DNA of 64,000 nucleotides from Maylandia zebra (GCF_041146795.1 NC_135175.1:26119075-26183074); one strand, 5' to 3'. Counted from the stretch's first letter, positions 21,345 to 34,060 are shown. Translations and numbers: made by a program. Notes: generated by a model not told the origin, from the sequence alone.

Positions 21345-23634
21345 ACAAAAGCTATAATGAGAAGAGAGGAGAGGACAGTGTCAACAATTCAAAAGAAACC
21401 TGAATTAATCTCAAATTACCAAAGTTACATTACCTGATAATGTGTTTGGGGCGGGGGGCAGGCACTCCTGTTCTGATTCCTCTCCTTACCAACTCCTCAT
21501 CAGTCCCTCATAAATCAGGACAAGCAGTGGTCTGGAGTTGGCTTTTAATTCTCTAAATAAATAAAAATAGCAATTAGTTTTAAAATAAAATACCAGCTTC
21601 CTGACATTACTTAAGAATTTTTTTGGCTCACTAAAGTGAGCTGATTCTGCCTTGTAAAATGCCATGTGAAACACAGTAAAACAAATAATTTACAAAACAT
21701 ACATTACATCAAATGTTTAATTTATTTAATTTATTATTAACAAATTGTATTCTACATGGAATGCACCAACAGTATACTGGGATGTATTATGTAAGCCAAG
21801 GATAATTTTGTGTGATTGGTTTTACAACTTAGAATGACAAACATTGGATTGAGAGTATGAGTGGGATAAAACTCTTGAAGCATCTGTTTAAATTATCAGT
21901 GCATTTATTAATGGTGCTCCATAAATAAACCAAAACAATGTTGTTTTGTGCATAACAAAAAGCTCACAATTGTGCAGTCAAAATGTAAAATAAAAGATGC
22001 TGAGCATAATAACAAAGACAGATTTTGCAGCTGCTCTGTTTCCAAGTTCTACTGCGCAACTGACAGCCTGGAGTTTGAAATCCTCTTTGTAACCGTGTCT
22101 CTTACAGGCGCCATTTATGGTCCTTACACGCATAATATGGTAATATTACGTTGAAGCAGAGTACGTATCACTCTGCGAGGCTCCTCGGTAGCCGTAATGC
22201 TCCAACAATCCATCAAGCAGTGCAGCTTCATAGCTTACCAAAGTCGTACCAAAACATTTTTTGACATATTTTTTTAAGCTGTGTACCACATAAAATTGGT
22301 TCGAGGTCAGTAAGCACAACCAGAATTCATACATAAGGCAGACTGTCGATTTTTGAGATGAAAGCATTTTAGGCCGTGCGTCAACGCGTTAGCCCGGTTA
22401 GCTCACTAACGCCACCCAGCCCCACGCACGGGGTGATCCGCGGTAACTAGTTAACGGAGATTTGCCCCGTTAATGCAGTTATGGCATTAACTTTACGCTG
22501 ACAGTACTAAAATAGTAATCTTCAAATGTTTTCTTTTTACCGACCAGCTCCTCTTTGATAGCTGCCGTGTCCATCTTGTCGTTGCCTGCAGGTGAAGCGA
22601 TGGGGGAGGGGGAGTTGTGTTCAGTGAAGGAGAGAGGCGGAGTAACACAGCGTAGAGACAAAAGTGGACGAAAGAGAGGCAAACTTGCGGCTCCACGAGT
22701 ATAATGATAATGTAGACTATATCGATATAAACTATATTGTCACATCTCATATTTCATTTAGTTCATTTAGTGGAGCTCGCTGGCCATGAGGACTCCACCA
22801 CCCCGTTCACACAGAAACTAAAGCACACATTTTATTGGCTAGATGTGATTCGAACAAATTAAACAACATGGCAGCAGGCGCCCCCGAACTTTATTTTATT
22901 TTATTTAAATAGCGGTGGGGGGTTGCTGCCGTTGGTCATGAGTGAGCCAGCCTATTTTGTTTCGTTCGGTGGTATGGCGGCCACAGACTGCACTTCATGA
23001 AATACGCATAGGGGGTGTCGCGGAGGCTTGTCAGATATGAGCGCGCCTCTTTAGTAGCGAAGTTTGTCGGATTTTCATTGTTTTGTGACATGGAATCTTA
23101 AATGATATAGTAAACACATACCCATAAGCCACAAGGCTTCTTAGCCAAGAAAGTAATGCTATGCTAAGTTTCGGAAAAATACGAAGAACTTCAGTTGTGA
23201 TATTTCTAACAGACAAATTGAGACTGTTCAAACATATACTGTCTGATATAATAAAAGAAACATTACTTGCCTTTAGAAACTTGAGATGAACGATCTATCC
23301 AGCTCCTAGCCTCACGTTCTCATTAAGGCAGACGGGCAGGTGGCTTTCAGTCCTTGCAAAAGCGCAAAGTAGACCCCGTAGCATCCAAAAATATGAGATG
23401 CGCATGCGTACTCAGGCACAGAAAGGCGCCAACAGCTTCAACTCATGTAAAACTTGAATTCATTCATTTTGCCAGCAATAAATTTCATCTGAGACCAACT
23501 TTTGCTCCAAAACGTTAAATGATTAGTTGAAACCCTTAATGTATTTGAGTTTATGGGCCAACTGAACTTTTATTGTTGAATTGTGAAAGAAATGACTGTA
23601 AGCTCAACAACTGCAAGTTTGATTTTTTACAGTG
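21345..23634. other. CACTA element 5' region (transcription start side)
   Basis: About 2.3 kb between the transposase start and the right terminus, expected to hold the promoter and 5' leader. It is partly GC-rich (22380-23060). A CCAAT-box core in minus orientation lies at about 22835 (ATTGG on +). No further coding exon is clear. Apart from the MITE at 22370-22509 I see no other insertion. Confidence 0.5.
22370..22509. mobile_element. MITE copy, 140 bp, related to 61392-61533
   Basis: It shares CCAGCCCCACGCACGGGG, GTTAACGGAGATTTG and ACGCTGACAG with the MITE at 61392-61533, in the same orientation. Its ends fall at TAGGCCGTGCG and CAGTACTA, giving nearly the same length. No target duplication is recognisable, so it is older or its flanks have changed. 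Confidence 0.7.
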
Positions 23635-23735
23635 TACCGAACAAAACCTACATATGTTGATTATTATTGACACAACATTATTGACACTTCTCACAACAGC
23701 AAGCGTTTAGTTGTACAAAAGAAGGTAAGATGATG

Positions 23736-24690
23736 TACAATACTGTGCAAAAGTCTTGAACCACACTTCATTTCTTAATATTTGAACTTGCGTAATAGTT
23801 TTCCAGGTGTTCTGAAGATGTTTCCCAGTTTTTCTTTGGAAGTCTCCTGTTTTTTTTGTTTGTTTTTTTTAAGTCATTTTCAGTCCAGTCCCATCTGCAA
23901 AAAGTTATTTTTCAGCATGGCTTTTTTCCACTGTTCCATTTTTTGCAAACAGTTGTCACATTGGATCAGTCCACATGATCCCACAAACAGAAGCATACCT
24001 GGATAGAAAGCATACAATGGAACACTATCCTTGGCTGGTCTCCCTAGAGCCTGGACCTCAACATCATCTTGACAGAAAGCAGAACAAAAGGCAGCCAACC
24101 ATTCAAAGCAGTGCTTTGGATGTCCCTTCAAGAGATGCACCTGGCTCATCAGTTGAGCCACTACTGTTTCCTGGAGCCTCACCAGAAATCATCTCAGTGT
24201 ATGGGTGGATGTCAAGAAGGTATTCTTAAGGAAGGGAACCAGTGCAAACAGGCTGGGGTTTGCCAAACAAGAACCGGACAGAAAATCATGCAAAACCATC
24301 TGGAAAGCATCTGATTGGCAACGGCTTTGATGTTTCAGCATTACAATGACACCAAACACATAGCATACCTTGGAAAAACACACAGTGGAACCCTATCAGT
24401 CATGGATTGGCCTCCCTATAGCCTGGACCTCATCATTATTGAAACAGTGTGGGATCATCTTGACGAATAAAGGCAGCCAAGATCCAGAGAAAAGCTATAA
24501 ATATCCTTCAAGGAGAACTATTCCTGAAGACTCCTTATAGAAATGGCAAGAAATCATGCCTAAAAGAGTTCTGGCCGTGTTGAAGAATAAAGGTGGTCTT
24601 TCTGGTCTTTCTAAACACTGACTTTTTATACAAGCTCTGTTTTGGTCAAGCCTTTTATTACAGCTCTGCTTTTTTATATATATATTAATA
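23736..24690 (+). pseudogene. Tc1-like transposon remnant
   Basis: Begins TACAATACTGTGCAAAAGTC, the same terminal motif as the element at 29040-31119. The interior keeps decayed transposase pieces, twice showing GGTCTCCCTAGAGCCTGGACCTC or GGCCTCCCTATAGCCTGGACCTC (the WP-SPDL region), and GTTGAAGAATAAAGGTGGTC near the 3' end. The frame is destroyed by stops. No matching right terminus is visible. It starts only about 100 bp beyond the CACTA element. Confidence 0.65.
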
Positions 24691-24779
24691 CAATTTAACA
24701 GAGATGCAAGCTTTTTTTCTGAGGTCATTAACAGTTTTTTTTTCCCAGAGGGCAGCCACTACAAACATAAACTTTTAGA

Positions 24780-25710
24780 AAATATGATACAGCCACCAGC
24801 TCACTCCTGGTGGCTGCTTGTCGGGGCCTGGAGCCTGGGGCTTGCTCGGGCCACTTCGGGGGTGGGGTGCCCTCGGCCTCTTGGCCTGGGGCTCGGTCAC
24901 TCTGGCACAGCTGGCTGCTGGCGGAGCTCACGGGCACGTCACTGCAACACCCCCCCCCCCCACCGGCTTCTGCTCCGCGGTTGCTGGGCGACCCCTCATC
25001 TGGGGCTCTCCTCAGCTCTTTCCAGGATAGTGGCACGGTTGCCCCTCCGTTGGTCTTCCTTGGTCTCCTTTGCTCTTGGGGCCTCTGGATGTCTGGAGCC
25101 TTAATCTCCTCCATACCTGCCTTATGCCCAGGAGGACGGGGCTGTGGCTCCCCACACCCTCTAGCAGATCATTACATGAAGGAACCTTTTAAATACAAGC
25201 ACGCTCACAGGTGTACACACGGGTGCTCACACAAACAAACTACACCCTTTTGGCTGCTACCTCAAAGCACACTGTGCGCTTTTGCTCTCACGTGCTGCAC
25301 AATAATATTTAATATTTAGTATTTACCGTTATATTCATATAGATCATCGCGATGATGTTGTTTATTATATTGCTCTCTTTTTCTTTGCTTGTTTTCTCTT
25401 TTTTCTTTCTCAACAGGTGATCCAGGTGATTGATATATGTATTTTATGTCTGTTTGTTTTGTTGGTTTTTGCCCTATATCACCGTCCCGCTTCCCTGCTC
25501 TTTTTCTTTTTCCCAGTCAAGTCTGTCCCGTGTTCAGCAAATGAAAATAAAATAAACAATAAAAGCAAAGGTGAATCAAATAGACCAATACGGCAAGGCT
25601 GGGATGGTCCATTTGGTAAAGTAAATCCGTTGGGCATCTTTTGTTGCCTTTAGACAACAATTCTGATGGCAAAAGAACCAAACTGGACAGGCAAAAAAAA
25701 AAAAGAAAAG
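24780..25710 (+). mobile_element. Probable LINE 3' untranslated tail
   Basis: A GC-rich block (24780-25170, with a run of about 13 C near 24948-24960) contrasts sharply with its AT-rich surroundings. It is followed by CACAGGTGTACACACGGGTG, a TTTTCTTT-rich stretch, CAACAGGTGATCCAGGTGAT and a long AATAAA-containing end, then an A-rich run at about 25694-25712. The arrangement fits the 3' end of a fish non-LTR retrotransposon. No reverse transcriptase coding part is present, as in 5'-truncated copies. The open frames across the GC-rich block on both strands are not supported as genes. Confidence 0.5.
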
Positions 25711-26399
25711 AAAATATGATACAATATTGTAGATGAGATTTGAAAATGAGCTCAGCCATCTTCATAAATATTGGTATATAGATAAATGACAAGAAACATT
25801 TTTTCTGCAGAATAATTATTGGTGCTTTTAATAGTTTATATACAATTTCCCTGTAATACAATTTAATGTATAATGACGTGTTCTCCTAGTGTTTTATTCC
25901 TTCTTTTTCTAAAGTAAAAGTTCTAAAATTCCTCCACCACTGCTCATTGTCAGCTAATATTAAATACTTTTTGGTAATATAGTAGATATTTGTTCAACTA
26001 TACAAGTAATAATAATTTACAATACTTAAACCTACACATGAGAGCAGAGAGTTGGCAGAAAGGTAAAGTGCAGCAGGAAACTGAATAGGGTAAAAGACGG
26101 GCAACAGAAAACTGTATGATTTAATCTGGTCCCGTCTGTCGTGTTGTACAGTGGAATAAAGGGTGGACTGGGGCTCTCTGCTCGCCTTTCTATAAAAGTC
26201 ACCACATGCCACTGGTTACTTACATTAAAAGAAGGAGCCAGGCAACACACAACAGCATTTATAGCCTAAGCTAGTTTGCAATCCCCGTCTCTAGTTGGGC
26301 CTTTAAAACACAAGAAAATGAATAACACATACCACAGGGTACAGACTACAGTATGATATAAGATTATAACAAAACGGCAAATTATTCATGGCTCCATGA

Positions 26400-26535
26400 C
26401 TGGTTAATCTTTAAAAGCTGTTTCAGTTTAAATTTAAAACAATCTCAATCCGGCTCCAGCTTGATTTCCGAAGGCAAAGAATTCCACAAGTTCATACAAT
26501 GAACAGAGAATGCCATTTGCCCAAACAGAGATTTC
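26400..26535 (-). pseudogene. LINE reverse-transcriptase C-terminal remnant
   Basis: On the minus strand the segment reads MAFSVHCMNLWNSLPSEIKL, a stop, then DCFKFKLKQLLK. The LWNSLP motif followed by a FK-K-L helix is typical of the end of the ORF2 protein in fish LINEs. Only about 45 codons survive and they contain a stop. Confidence 0.6.
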
Positions 26536-26999
26536 CAGAGAAGCACCTCAGAGTTTCCAGTAGATGTTACTGAACTCAGAATTTTAAAACTGCAGGTCAC
26601 TGAGCACCTTGAGAGCCCAAATACTAAAACATTTAAATATTAACTTTAAATTAGCGAATGCAATGCAAATAAACACTTTGTTTACTTTCAGAAGGTCATT
26701 TCAATGATTCACTTTTAAAATATATATTTTTTCATCTGAAATTTTAATTGGCCGATTATATGTGTAAAGTTGTTTTTCCATACTGCAAATATTGCTGGAA
26801 CTTTAACCTTGCTAGATGTTCTTCTCTGTGTATCATGGAAGCAGGCGACGTTGTGTCTGAACTTTCTACCTTGTTTCCACAGTCCAGGTTCACACCACTG
26901 CTATAATACTTACTTTTATTATTTACATTAAAAAAATGATGCAATTTGATAATAATTAAGGAAACAGCTTGCAGCAATAAATATTCAGTCATCATTTAA

Positions 27000-29039
27000 A
27001 TCTTGGCTTATAAAATATCCGCTGCTAGCTACATAAGAGGCAATACAGAGCTGCTGTGAATGACGGAGCTTCAAGCCCCAACAAAGTCACTGAAAAAACT
27101 GTGCTTGGTGTTTTTGTGGCAGATTGTAGATATATACATGTATAATTTGGTTTTGTTGCAGATAGCAATCACCATCACTGTTATTTTGATCTTTCATTCA
27201 CAGACCTATGATAATATGTAATCATTTTTTCAGTGCTTTCATTGTTGAGGATGGACAACATGTTTTGTAATAAAACATGATCATAACCCAGTGAATGCAT
27301 ACAAAATCTCAGTGCAGTAAGTTTGGTAAGTGTGATTGTTGCATACTGTATTGAGCTATAGGTTGGCTAATTTGAAAGAATCAAACTCAGCTGCAGATCA
27401 GGTACAGTTGGAAAGAGTAGACATCGGGTAAGAAAGGTAACAGCAAAGTGAGTTACTGTATAATGCTGGAGAGCACATGATGTCAACATTGTTCAGCTCT
27501 GTTTTCTGTTTACTCAGAAAGCTAATCCTACAACCCAAGTAAAAAATTTTATTGTGGAAGAAAACATCAGTCACCAATAATAAAAGTGACATACATGAAG
27601 GTGATTTTCAAATAAGTTGGTCAAAGTTAGAATTATAATCTTGTCATGGTAGCTGTGCTGTGCTGTGCTGTGCTGAGACTGAATGAATTCATACAAGGTG
27701 TTAAGAGCAAAGTTTTGGAGCTCTACCCATACAGTGCAAAAAAGCTTGGCCCCTTCAATGACATCTTTCTGGGGACGTCTACAGCACATTCACTGTTCCT
27801 GTTGTACACAAAAAGATCCATGTTACATTCTCAGGCATTTGAGGGAAAATATTTATTTAAAAAAAAGACCTCGGCTGTGATGGAGGCATTGGAGCACTTT
27901 CTAAAAAGACAGCCTTAAAGTGGATAGTGTTCAAACTTAAATGAGGTTAAATCAGATCACATTTCTTAGATTCTTGTATTTGAATGAGCTGTGTGCCTTT
28001 ATGACTGTTTACTGGACTCTTGATCGGCTTTTTTTGTTGTTTTTTTGCCTGTGTTTTATTATAGAGTACTCGTTTTTGGAACTAGTATGCACTAATTATG
28101 AAAAAAAAACCTCACTCTGCTACTTTAGCTACAAACTTGGTCTTGTAAAAGTTTTCTGGTTGATTCACATTTGAGACTTTGAGTTTGTTTTTTGTTTGGG
28201 TCATTCTCCTGGTTTTATATACTGGATGTAAGGCTGTATAAAGAAGAGCTATATACTATACTCAAATATGGTGATCTCATGCTAAAATGAAATTTGACTG
28301 CCTGGAGAAGGAGCCAAAATATTTTGATCAGAAGATATTTGCATTTGAATAAGAATAAATGAATAGTATAGTATGCCATTGTATATTTTTATATATACAT
28401 ATATATATAAATAATTGTTAGTTGGTTTTTTTTGCCATCAATAAAATCTGATAAACACACATCCTTACAGTTACTATGAGAGAGGTCAAGTTCAGGATTT
28501 TGAGAGTTCGGTTGTTCATAACTAATGCATGAGCTGAGCCTGAAGACCTTTAAATTCCAACCTTGACTTATGGTCATAAGCGCTGGGAATGGCCTAAAAG
28601 AAGGAAAATCCAAATAAAATGATGATTGGCCAAACCATTAAGATAGGGAAAGGGTTTAGATATCACTCAGGTGGTTCTCATGAGTACCCTCCATTCACTC
28701 GGGGAAGAGATTTCCCGACATGTCTAATTTGTAGAAGACTACAGGGTAGACCTGGAACACACTGGAGAGATTATGCATCTCATCTGGAATGGTAGAGCCG
28801 GCTAAGCCTGCTACAACTTCATTGAACATGCTGTAGCTAACCAGCAGAAAATAGATAACTGATTTTAAACCAGTGAGGACATCACCAAACCCTTAATTAT
28901 AACTTTTCACATTTAGTACATATTCAGCATCATTGCCATCATTTTAAATTGTTTTTCACATTACCTCTTTCAGCCCATTTTCACTGTTAAACAAAATAAC
29001 TAGCTGAAATAACTGACCAAAGCAACTTATATATAGCTA
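27000..29039. other. Intergenic sequence, nothing recognised
   Basis: AT-rich sequence with a short GTGCT pentamer run near 27655-27675 and an AT microsatellite near 28390-28410. No coding, RNA or transposon signature that I can support. Confidence 0.5.
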
Positions 29040-31119
29040 CAGTAGTGTGCAAAAGTCTTAAGCCACCACACATTTCTTCTCTGTACATAACTACTCATTG
29101 AAGAAACAATCCAGAATTTACATTTAGGGACTTTCGTGGAATGTATAATACACTGATGCAAAATAATGTGTTTTTTGCTCTTTTTTTGGGGGAGGGGGGG
29201 CAGCGTGTCATCAAAATGGAAACTGAACAAGTGGAGGACAAAAGAAGACATTACAGGCTTTTTAAAAAAAAAAGAAAAAAAAAAAGCATATGCTGTGTCT
29301 CACAGTCATGTCCTTTAAGAAATAAGAAATCCAGCAAAGACCTGACATAAGACTTGAGATGCAGCTGGCCCTTCAGTTGATCCATCTGTTGGCTGTTGGC
29401 TTAAGCCTCATCAGAAATGGTCTCACTGGAGGAGCGGCTGTCAAGAAGCCATTTTTAAGGATTCTTAAGGGAAACGGGGAAATAAGGTTGAAGGATGCCA
29501 AATTATACAAGAGCTGGACTGAAATTCAGTGGCAACAGGTCTTTACCAGCTTCCCTTTTCAGCATAAAAATGATCCAAAATGCAATAACAGCATACCTAG
29601 ATTGAAAAATGTAGTTTAACACTGTTAGTAATGGATTGGCCTCCCCAAAGCCTGAACTTCAAAACTGTTAAAGCCCTTTGGGATAGCAAACATCCAAAGA
29701 AGAGCTTCAGATGTCATTAAGGAATTATTCCTGAGGACTATTAAAGAACTTCAATAAAGCTCATCTTAGACTTCAGGCAGTGTTGAAGAATAAAGGTGGT
29801 CATGCCAATTATTGTTTTGAGTGTGTTAGAATTACACAAACTGTCACAGTACAAGCCGTCAGACACAGAATGGACCCAAAAGACAGATTCTACACAGACA
29901 CTCAAGATACGTGAAGGACGTTTAATTACAAGAACAAGAATAAATACAATGCTTGTGCACATGTACAGCGACTGCATACAGGGGTGAGTGAAATGCCAAG
30001 GCACGAATGAATACTAGCAAATGGGGCAGGGACGATATATAGCGGAGAGAGACAATTTTACTAGAATAGTAGTGAGCAAAAGCTGTGACGTGAGCAAAGA
30101 CACTATAACTATGCATACAGAAATGGCAATATATAAATGATTGTGGGTAGAACACTATGACAATTAAAACACCAATTATGGTAGGAGAGATAAATACTGC
30201 AAGTTATCTGTTTGAGAGCATGAGCATGACAATGGGGTCCCAAAGCTGGAGCTGGACATCGTAGGGAATATCTAATCAGACCGAGAAACGAGGGAGAGAG
30301 CCGGTGGTCAGGGAGACTGTAAGAGAGGAGAGGTGTATCAGAGTGGAGGTAAAACGGATTGCAGTGAGATATCCAATGAGAGTAATTCTGTGGCTTACTT
30401 GTCCAGAGGTGGAGGTACGTGAGAGGAGGAGGTAAGTTTGTGAAGGTCCGGGTGAGTATTGATCCAGTACGAGAAGGTCCAGTAGTGAGACAAGGGGGCA
30501 GGCAGACAGGTGAGAGTGTAGACCGTACCCAAATGATGGCTGTGATGGCGGCAGGCGAGCTCAACGACGGGGCCGAGAGTCGCTGTAGCCCGGTGGCAAG
30601 AATGTTCCATGGACACAAGCTAGTTAGTTGCGATTCAGGCATAGAGCAGCTGTCAAGGCTGGACTTAAATACTACAGAGTTAATCAGCTCCAGGTGCAGC
30701 TCCTGAGAGAGACGAGGACGACTCCGCCCAGAGGAGGAGACATGACACACAGCAGAAAAATACTGCCACTCACGCGGCCCATGACACAAGCTCTGCTTTT
30801 GCCCCATACACTACATATATTTTGATGTATGTTTGCATGTTTCAGAAAATCACTGCACCGTTTTCCTGGCAAAACAAAATGCAATGACCCGTATGGAAAA
30901 GATATATATAAATCTTATAAAGTTTGTGTCTGTCCTGTGTGAAACTTGTATGAAAAGCATAGAAGAGTGAAAACAGATATAAGATCCCTAGAAAAATTAT
31001 ATAAATGAAACTTGTATGTTTTGGATACAAAAACAATATATGAAAGTGGCCACTTTCATAAGTAAATCATATATTTTCTATTTCTTTTCCATATGGGGAG
31101 TGACTTTTGCACAGTATTG
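29040..31119 (+). mobile_element. Tc1-like element, internally deleted, split by a solo LTR
   Basis: Left end CAGTAGTGTGCAAAAGTC and right end GACTTTTGCACAGTATTG form an 18 bp terminal inverted repeat with three mismatches. Transposase pieces remain on the + strand at 29380-29760: LTGGAAVKKPFLR, DAKLYKSWTEIQWQQV, a DPK piece of the catalytic block, then MDWPPQS. The catalytic centre is deleted. The element is interrupted at 29842-30786 by an LTR. Confidence 0.72.
29842..30786 (-). mobile_element. Solo LTR in minus orientation, 945 bp, nested in a Tc1-like element
   Basis: Read on the minus strand it starts TGTCATGGGCCGCGTGAG and ends GGCTTGTACTGTGACA, TG...CA inside a TGTCA/TGACA pair. The flanks are CAAAC and CAAGC (29837-29841 and 30787-30791), a 5 bp duplication with one change. 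The other Tc1-like copy at about 24630 reads ACAAGCTCTG across the corresponding site, so the pre-insertion sequence is visible. The long open frames inside run against no known protein and are taken as chance. Confidence 0.75.
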
Positions 31120-32035
31120 TCAAAATTAATTTCCATCCGTTTTCACTCCATCCAACCAGCAGCAGTGTACTTTACTGAGTTATTAATGACTTCACTGCAC
31201 TTTCAGTCTTTGTAAAGCCAGCGAGTAGACCAGACTGGATGTGTTGACTGGCTGGTTCTGACTTCTATATGAAGTAACTTGGCTGAAGCCAAAACAAAAG
31301 GAAAAACTGAGGAGAACTGTAAACAAATCATTCTATTTTTTTTAAGCAAAACTTTTCTGTATTACACATTATGCTATTCAGATAAAGTACTGAAATAATC
31401 CATTTTTAAGGATTTAAAGCCAAAGCAAAGGGTCAAACTGAAGTTTCCAGAGTTCCCCACAGGGTAGCTGCATGGCTACATGGTTTATATTTATTTTTCA
31501 GCCAAATAATGTGTTCAAGGAGGCTCAACACTTTTTGATTACATGAAAATAAGCAGTGTATAATCTATTTTGCTACTTTAGCTGCTTACATTCCTTTTTT
31601 TTTTGTATTTCTTTGAAAGACTCGGCTGAATTTACAAAGAAATACACTTATCATTCATAACACATCCACTTGATCAGATTTCATATTGTTCTTTCCTTTG
31701 GTCTGTAGTATGAAACTACTATTATGGAATACCAAAGGCCTCGGGTCCAAAGTGAAAAGTCCCATTAATAAAGAAGAGATTACTTTCACTTGCTGTCAAG
31801 ACCCGGTGCTGCTAAAGGATTGATGCTCTCACATTAAATCAGCCCCTTGAAAGGTCCTTCTAAAACTGTATGAGTGCCAACTGTATAGGTAATTTTTTTC
31901 TCTCTATTATGTTTCACTTTCAGGGCATGTTCAGTGGTTTTATCAAAGCATTGATATTGGGATTTTGCTTTGTTTGTTTGTTTGGTCATTTTTTAGAAAC
32001 TGTGCATTTGTCTCTTTTTTCTTGTGTGCATTTTG

Positions 32036-32069
32036 TTTCTTTCTTTCTTTCTTTCTTTCTTTCTTTCCT

Positions 32070-32133
<64 letters not shown>

Positions 32134-32150
32134 TCCTCTTTCTTTCTTTG
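32036..32150 (+). repeat. (TTTC)n microsatellite, about 25 copies
   Basis: A TTTC tetranucleotide run with one CC interruption near 32067. The Phe/Leu/Ser and Lys/Glu/Arg-rich frames read through it on the two strands are products of the repeat. Confidence 0.98.
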
Positions 32151-32519
32151 TCTCCCTCCATTTCCCTCCTTGGAGCCAAAGGGTTTGTTGTTCACTTTTT
32201 GTTGTCTGAGCCATCATTCAAAATGCAAGGCTTTCTGCTGACAGGCACTGAAGCAGGGAAATGAGAAATGACTTACACAGTTTAGCTCCTCTTCATTTTC
32301 ACTTGCCTTATTATTATCAAACGCGCGCACGGGCACATTCCCACACACACAAGTGGGCGCGCGCGAGCACGCGTGCACAGTGCACACACTTTCACAGATG
32401 ATTAGTGAAGTCTCCTCAGAAGAAAGACACCTAAATCTGTAAAGTGGTGAGAGGTTTTTTGTCAATGTCCGCACTCCGTGACATACAGTACATTTAGCAG
32501 ACTCTGACACTGCAAAGAG

Positions 32520-32940
32520 CGATGACCCCTGCGCACCACTAATTAGCCATCATTCATAATTGATTAAAGTCTGAATGTAAATAATAAATGTAAACTGAGT
32601 TTTATTTAGGTTGTCTTGTCAACTACAGTTACCTAATGCATTACTAAGAGTGGATGCAAACACGGGCGCATAATGTTGGACTAATCCCTGCATTAGATTT
32701 AGTTAATTATTTTAAATGGCTAAGAGAGGTTGGAGGTGTCTCCTGGCTTTGTTTCGCATTCTTTATAAAGTAATTTCACATTCTGGTCATGGGAAAATGA
32801 TGGACCAGGGTCCTGTTTTTCTGAAGGAAGCATTTTAATTTTGACACTGAGCCAAGATTGGCTTTACTCCTTTGGAGGATCGTTTTATTCTTTCTGAGGG
32901 GAATGCCAAAATCAAGCTATCCCATTAAAAGCAGTTTTGT
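32520..32940. other. Candidate conserved non-coding stretch
   Basis: Unique, balanced-composition sequence without repeats or open frames. It contains homeodomain-type cores (TAATTAG, ATTAATT, TTAATTA). Such sequence between developmental cadherins is often a cis-regulatory element. Conservation cannot be tested here. Confidence 0.3.
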
Positions 32941-33584
32941 CTCACTTTATATCCTAAGTTAGACTGTCAGTTGTTGTAGTATTAATAAATGAAAGAACTA
33001 CACTGCCCTCCCACTAGTGTGCATAAATGATATACTTAGTTTTAATAAAGGTAAACAAATTAGACGTGACAGCTGATGAGCTGATGAGCTCTAATATAAA
33101 GTTCCAGCCTCTAAATTGTGAGAAATTAATGTTTAGTCTTTTTTTAGTCCTTTACTTGAATAGTTTTTGAATAGTTTTACTGCTATTATACACAATCTGT
33201 AAAATATTATAGAGTGTCTTACAGAGAGAGGTGCTTTTTTGTATTGTTATTAAATTGCATTATTGGCACTTATAGTCATGATTTTACCCAAATCCTTTGT
33301 TGCAGTTCTACTATTAGGGACATCATTCTCACGACTCTTAACACAGTTCAATTCTCAAAGCACATGCTTTTGCAAATCACATTTTTCACCTATGTCAAAA
33401 CATGCAATGTCAGTTGGTCACTTCAACTCTGTGACCAGTAAATTAAAAATACTTCCATCATGGTTCTAAGACTTAAACACCAAATAGTTTCATACTTACT
33501 GACTTTGAAAGGGTGCTGCAAGCAGTGTGGCCTAGTGTAGGACAAAAAGTGTTCAGACACAAAGTAATACTATCTTCTTCTTCA

Positions 33585-34060
33585 TGTGGCTGATTCCTTT
33601 AGAGGTCACCACAGCAGACCATATGCCACAGTCTCACTCTATCCCTAGCATCCTCTTCTGTCATACCAAACCTGTCGTCCTTCACTACATCTATTTACCT
33701 TCTCTGTGGTCTTTCTCTTTTCCTCCTGCCTGCCAGGAGCTATTATAGCCGCTATTCCTTCTCTTCACATTTCCAAACACTCTCAATCTTACCTCTCTAA
33801 CTTTATCTCCAAACTGCTCAACCCAAGCTTTTCCTCTGATATACTCGTTTCTAATCCTGTCCATCCTTGTTCCTCCCAATGAAAATCTTACCATGTTCAA
33901 CTGTGCCACCTCTACCTATACTTCTTCGCCTTTTTTGTCAATGCCACCATCTCCAAACAATACATCACAGCAGGTCTCACTATCATCTTGTAAACCTTCC
34001 CTTTCTGTCTTTCTGCTATTCGTCTGTCACAAATCATTCCTGACACACATCAGAAAACAG
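33585..34060 (-). pseudogene. RTE-type non-LTR retrotransposon, 3' end of ORF2
   Basis: On the minus strand the translation gives MVRFSLGGTRMDRIRNEYIR, then VEQFGDKVREVRLRVFGNVK and RRNSGYN. Upstream pieces (33930-34050) continue with KMIVRPA-like RT residues. This MDRIRNEYIRG...FGDKVREARLRWFGHV block is the characteristic end of RTE-type reverse transcriptases. 5'-truncated and frameshifted. Confidence 0.8.

Larger units (their letters stand above)
13936..23634 (-). mobile_element. Complete CACTA-type (CMC/EnSpm-like) DNA transposon, 9.7 kb, two genes
   Basis: The left end reads CACTGTAAAAAA and the right end TTTTTTACAGTG, a 12 bp terminal inverted repeat of the CACTG class. TA is present on both outer sides, compatible with a 2 bp target duplication. 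Inside, on the minus strand, lie a zinc-finger DDE transposase gene (18696-21344) and a spliced companion gene (15123-18690). A 46 bp tandem repeat lies near the left end. Both reading frames and all companion-gene splice sites are intact, so the copy appears young. Later insertions are a SINE in an intron of the companion gene and a MITE at 22370-22509 upstream of the transposase. I know CACTA elements from plants and animals. The assignment here rests on the ends plus transposase motifs. Confidence 0.82.

Noticed and set aside
24728..25319. Overlapping open frames of 70-169 codons on both strands
   Set aside because: All cross the same GC-rich block and no frame has recognisable domains; GC-rich sequence lacks stops by composition. 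Attributed to a retrotransposon tail.
30109..30807. 232-codon minus-strand frame
   Set aside because: It lies almost wholly inside the solo LTR, starts outside it and has no known domain.
31870..32264. Ser/Phe/Leu-rich (+) and Lys/Glu-rich (-) proteins
   Set aside because: They are translations of the (TTTC)n microsatellite.
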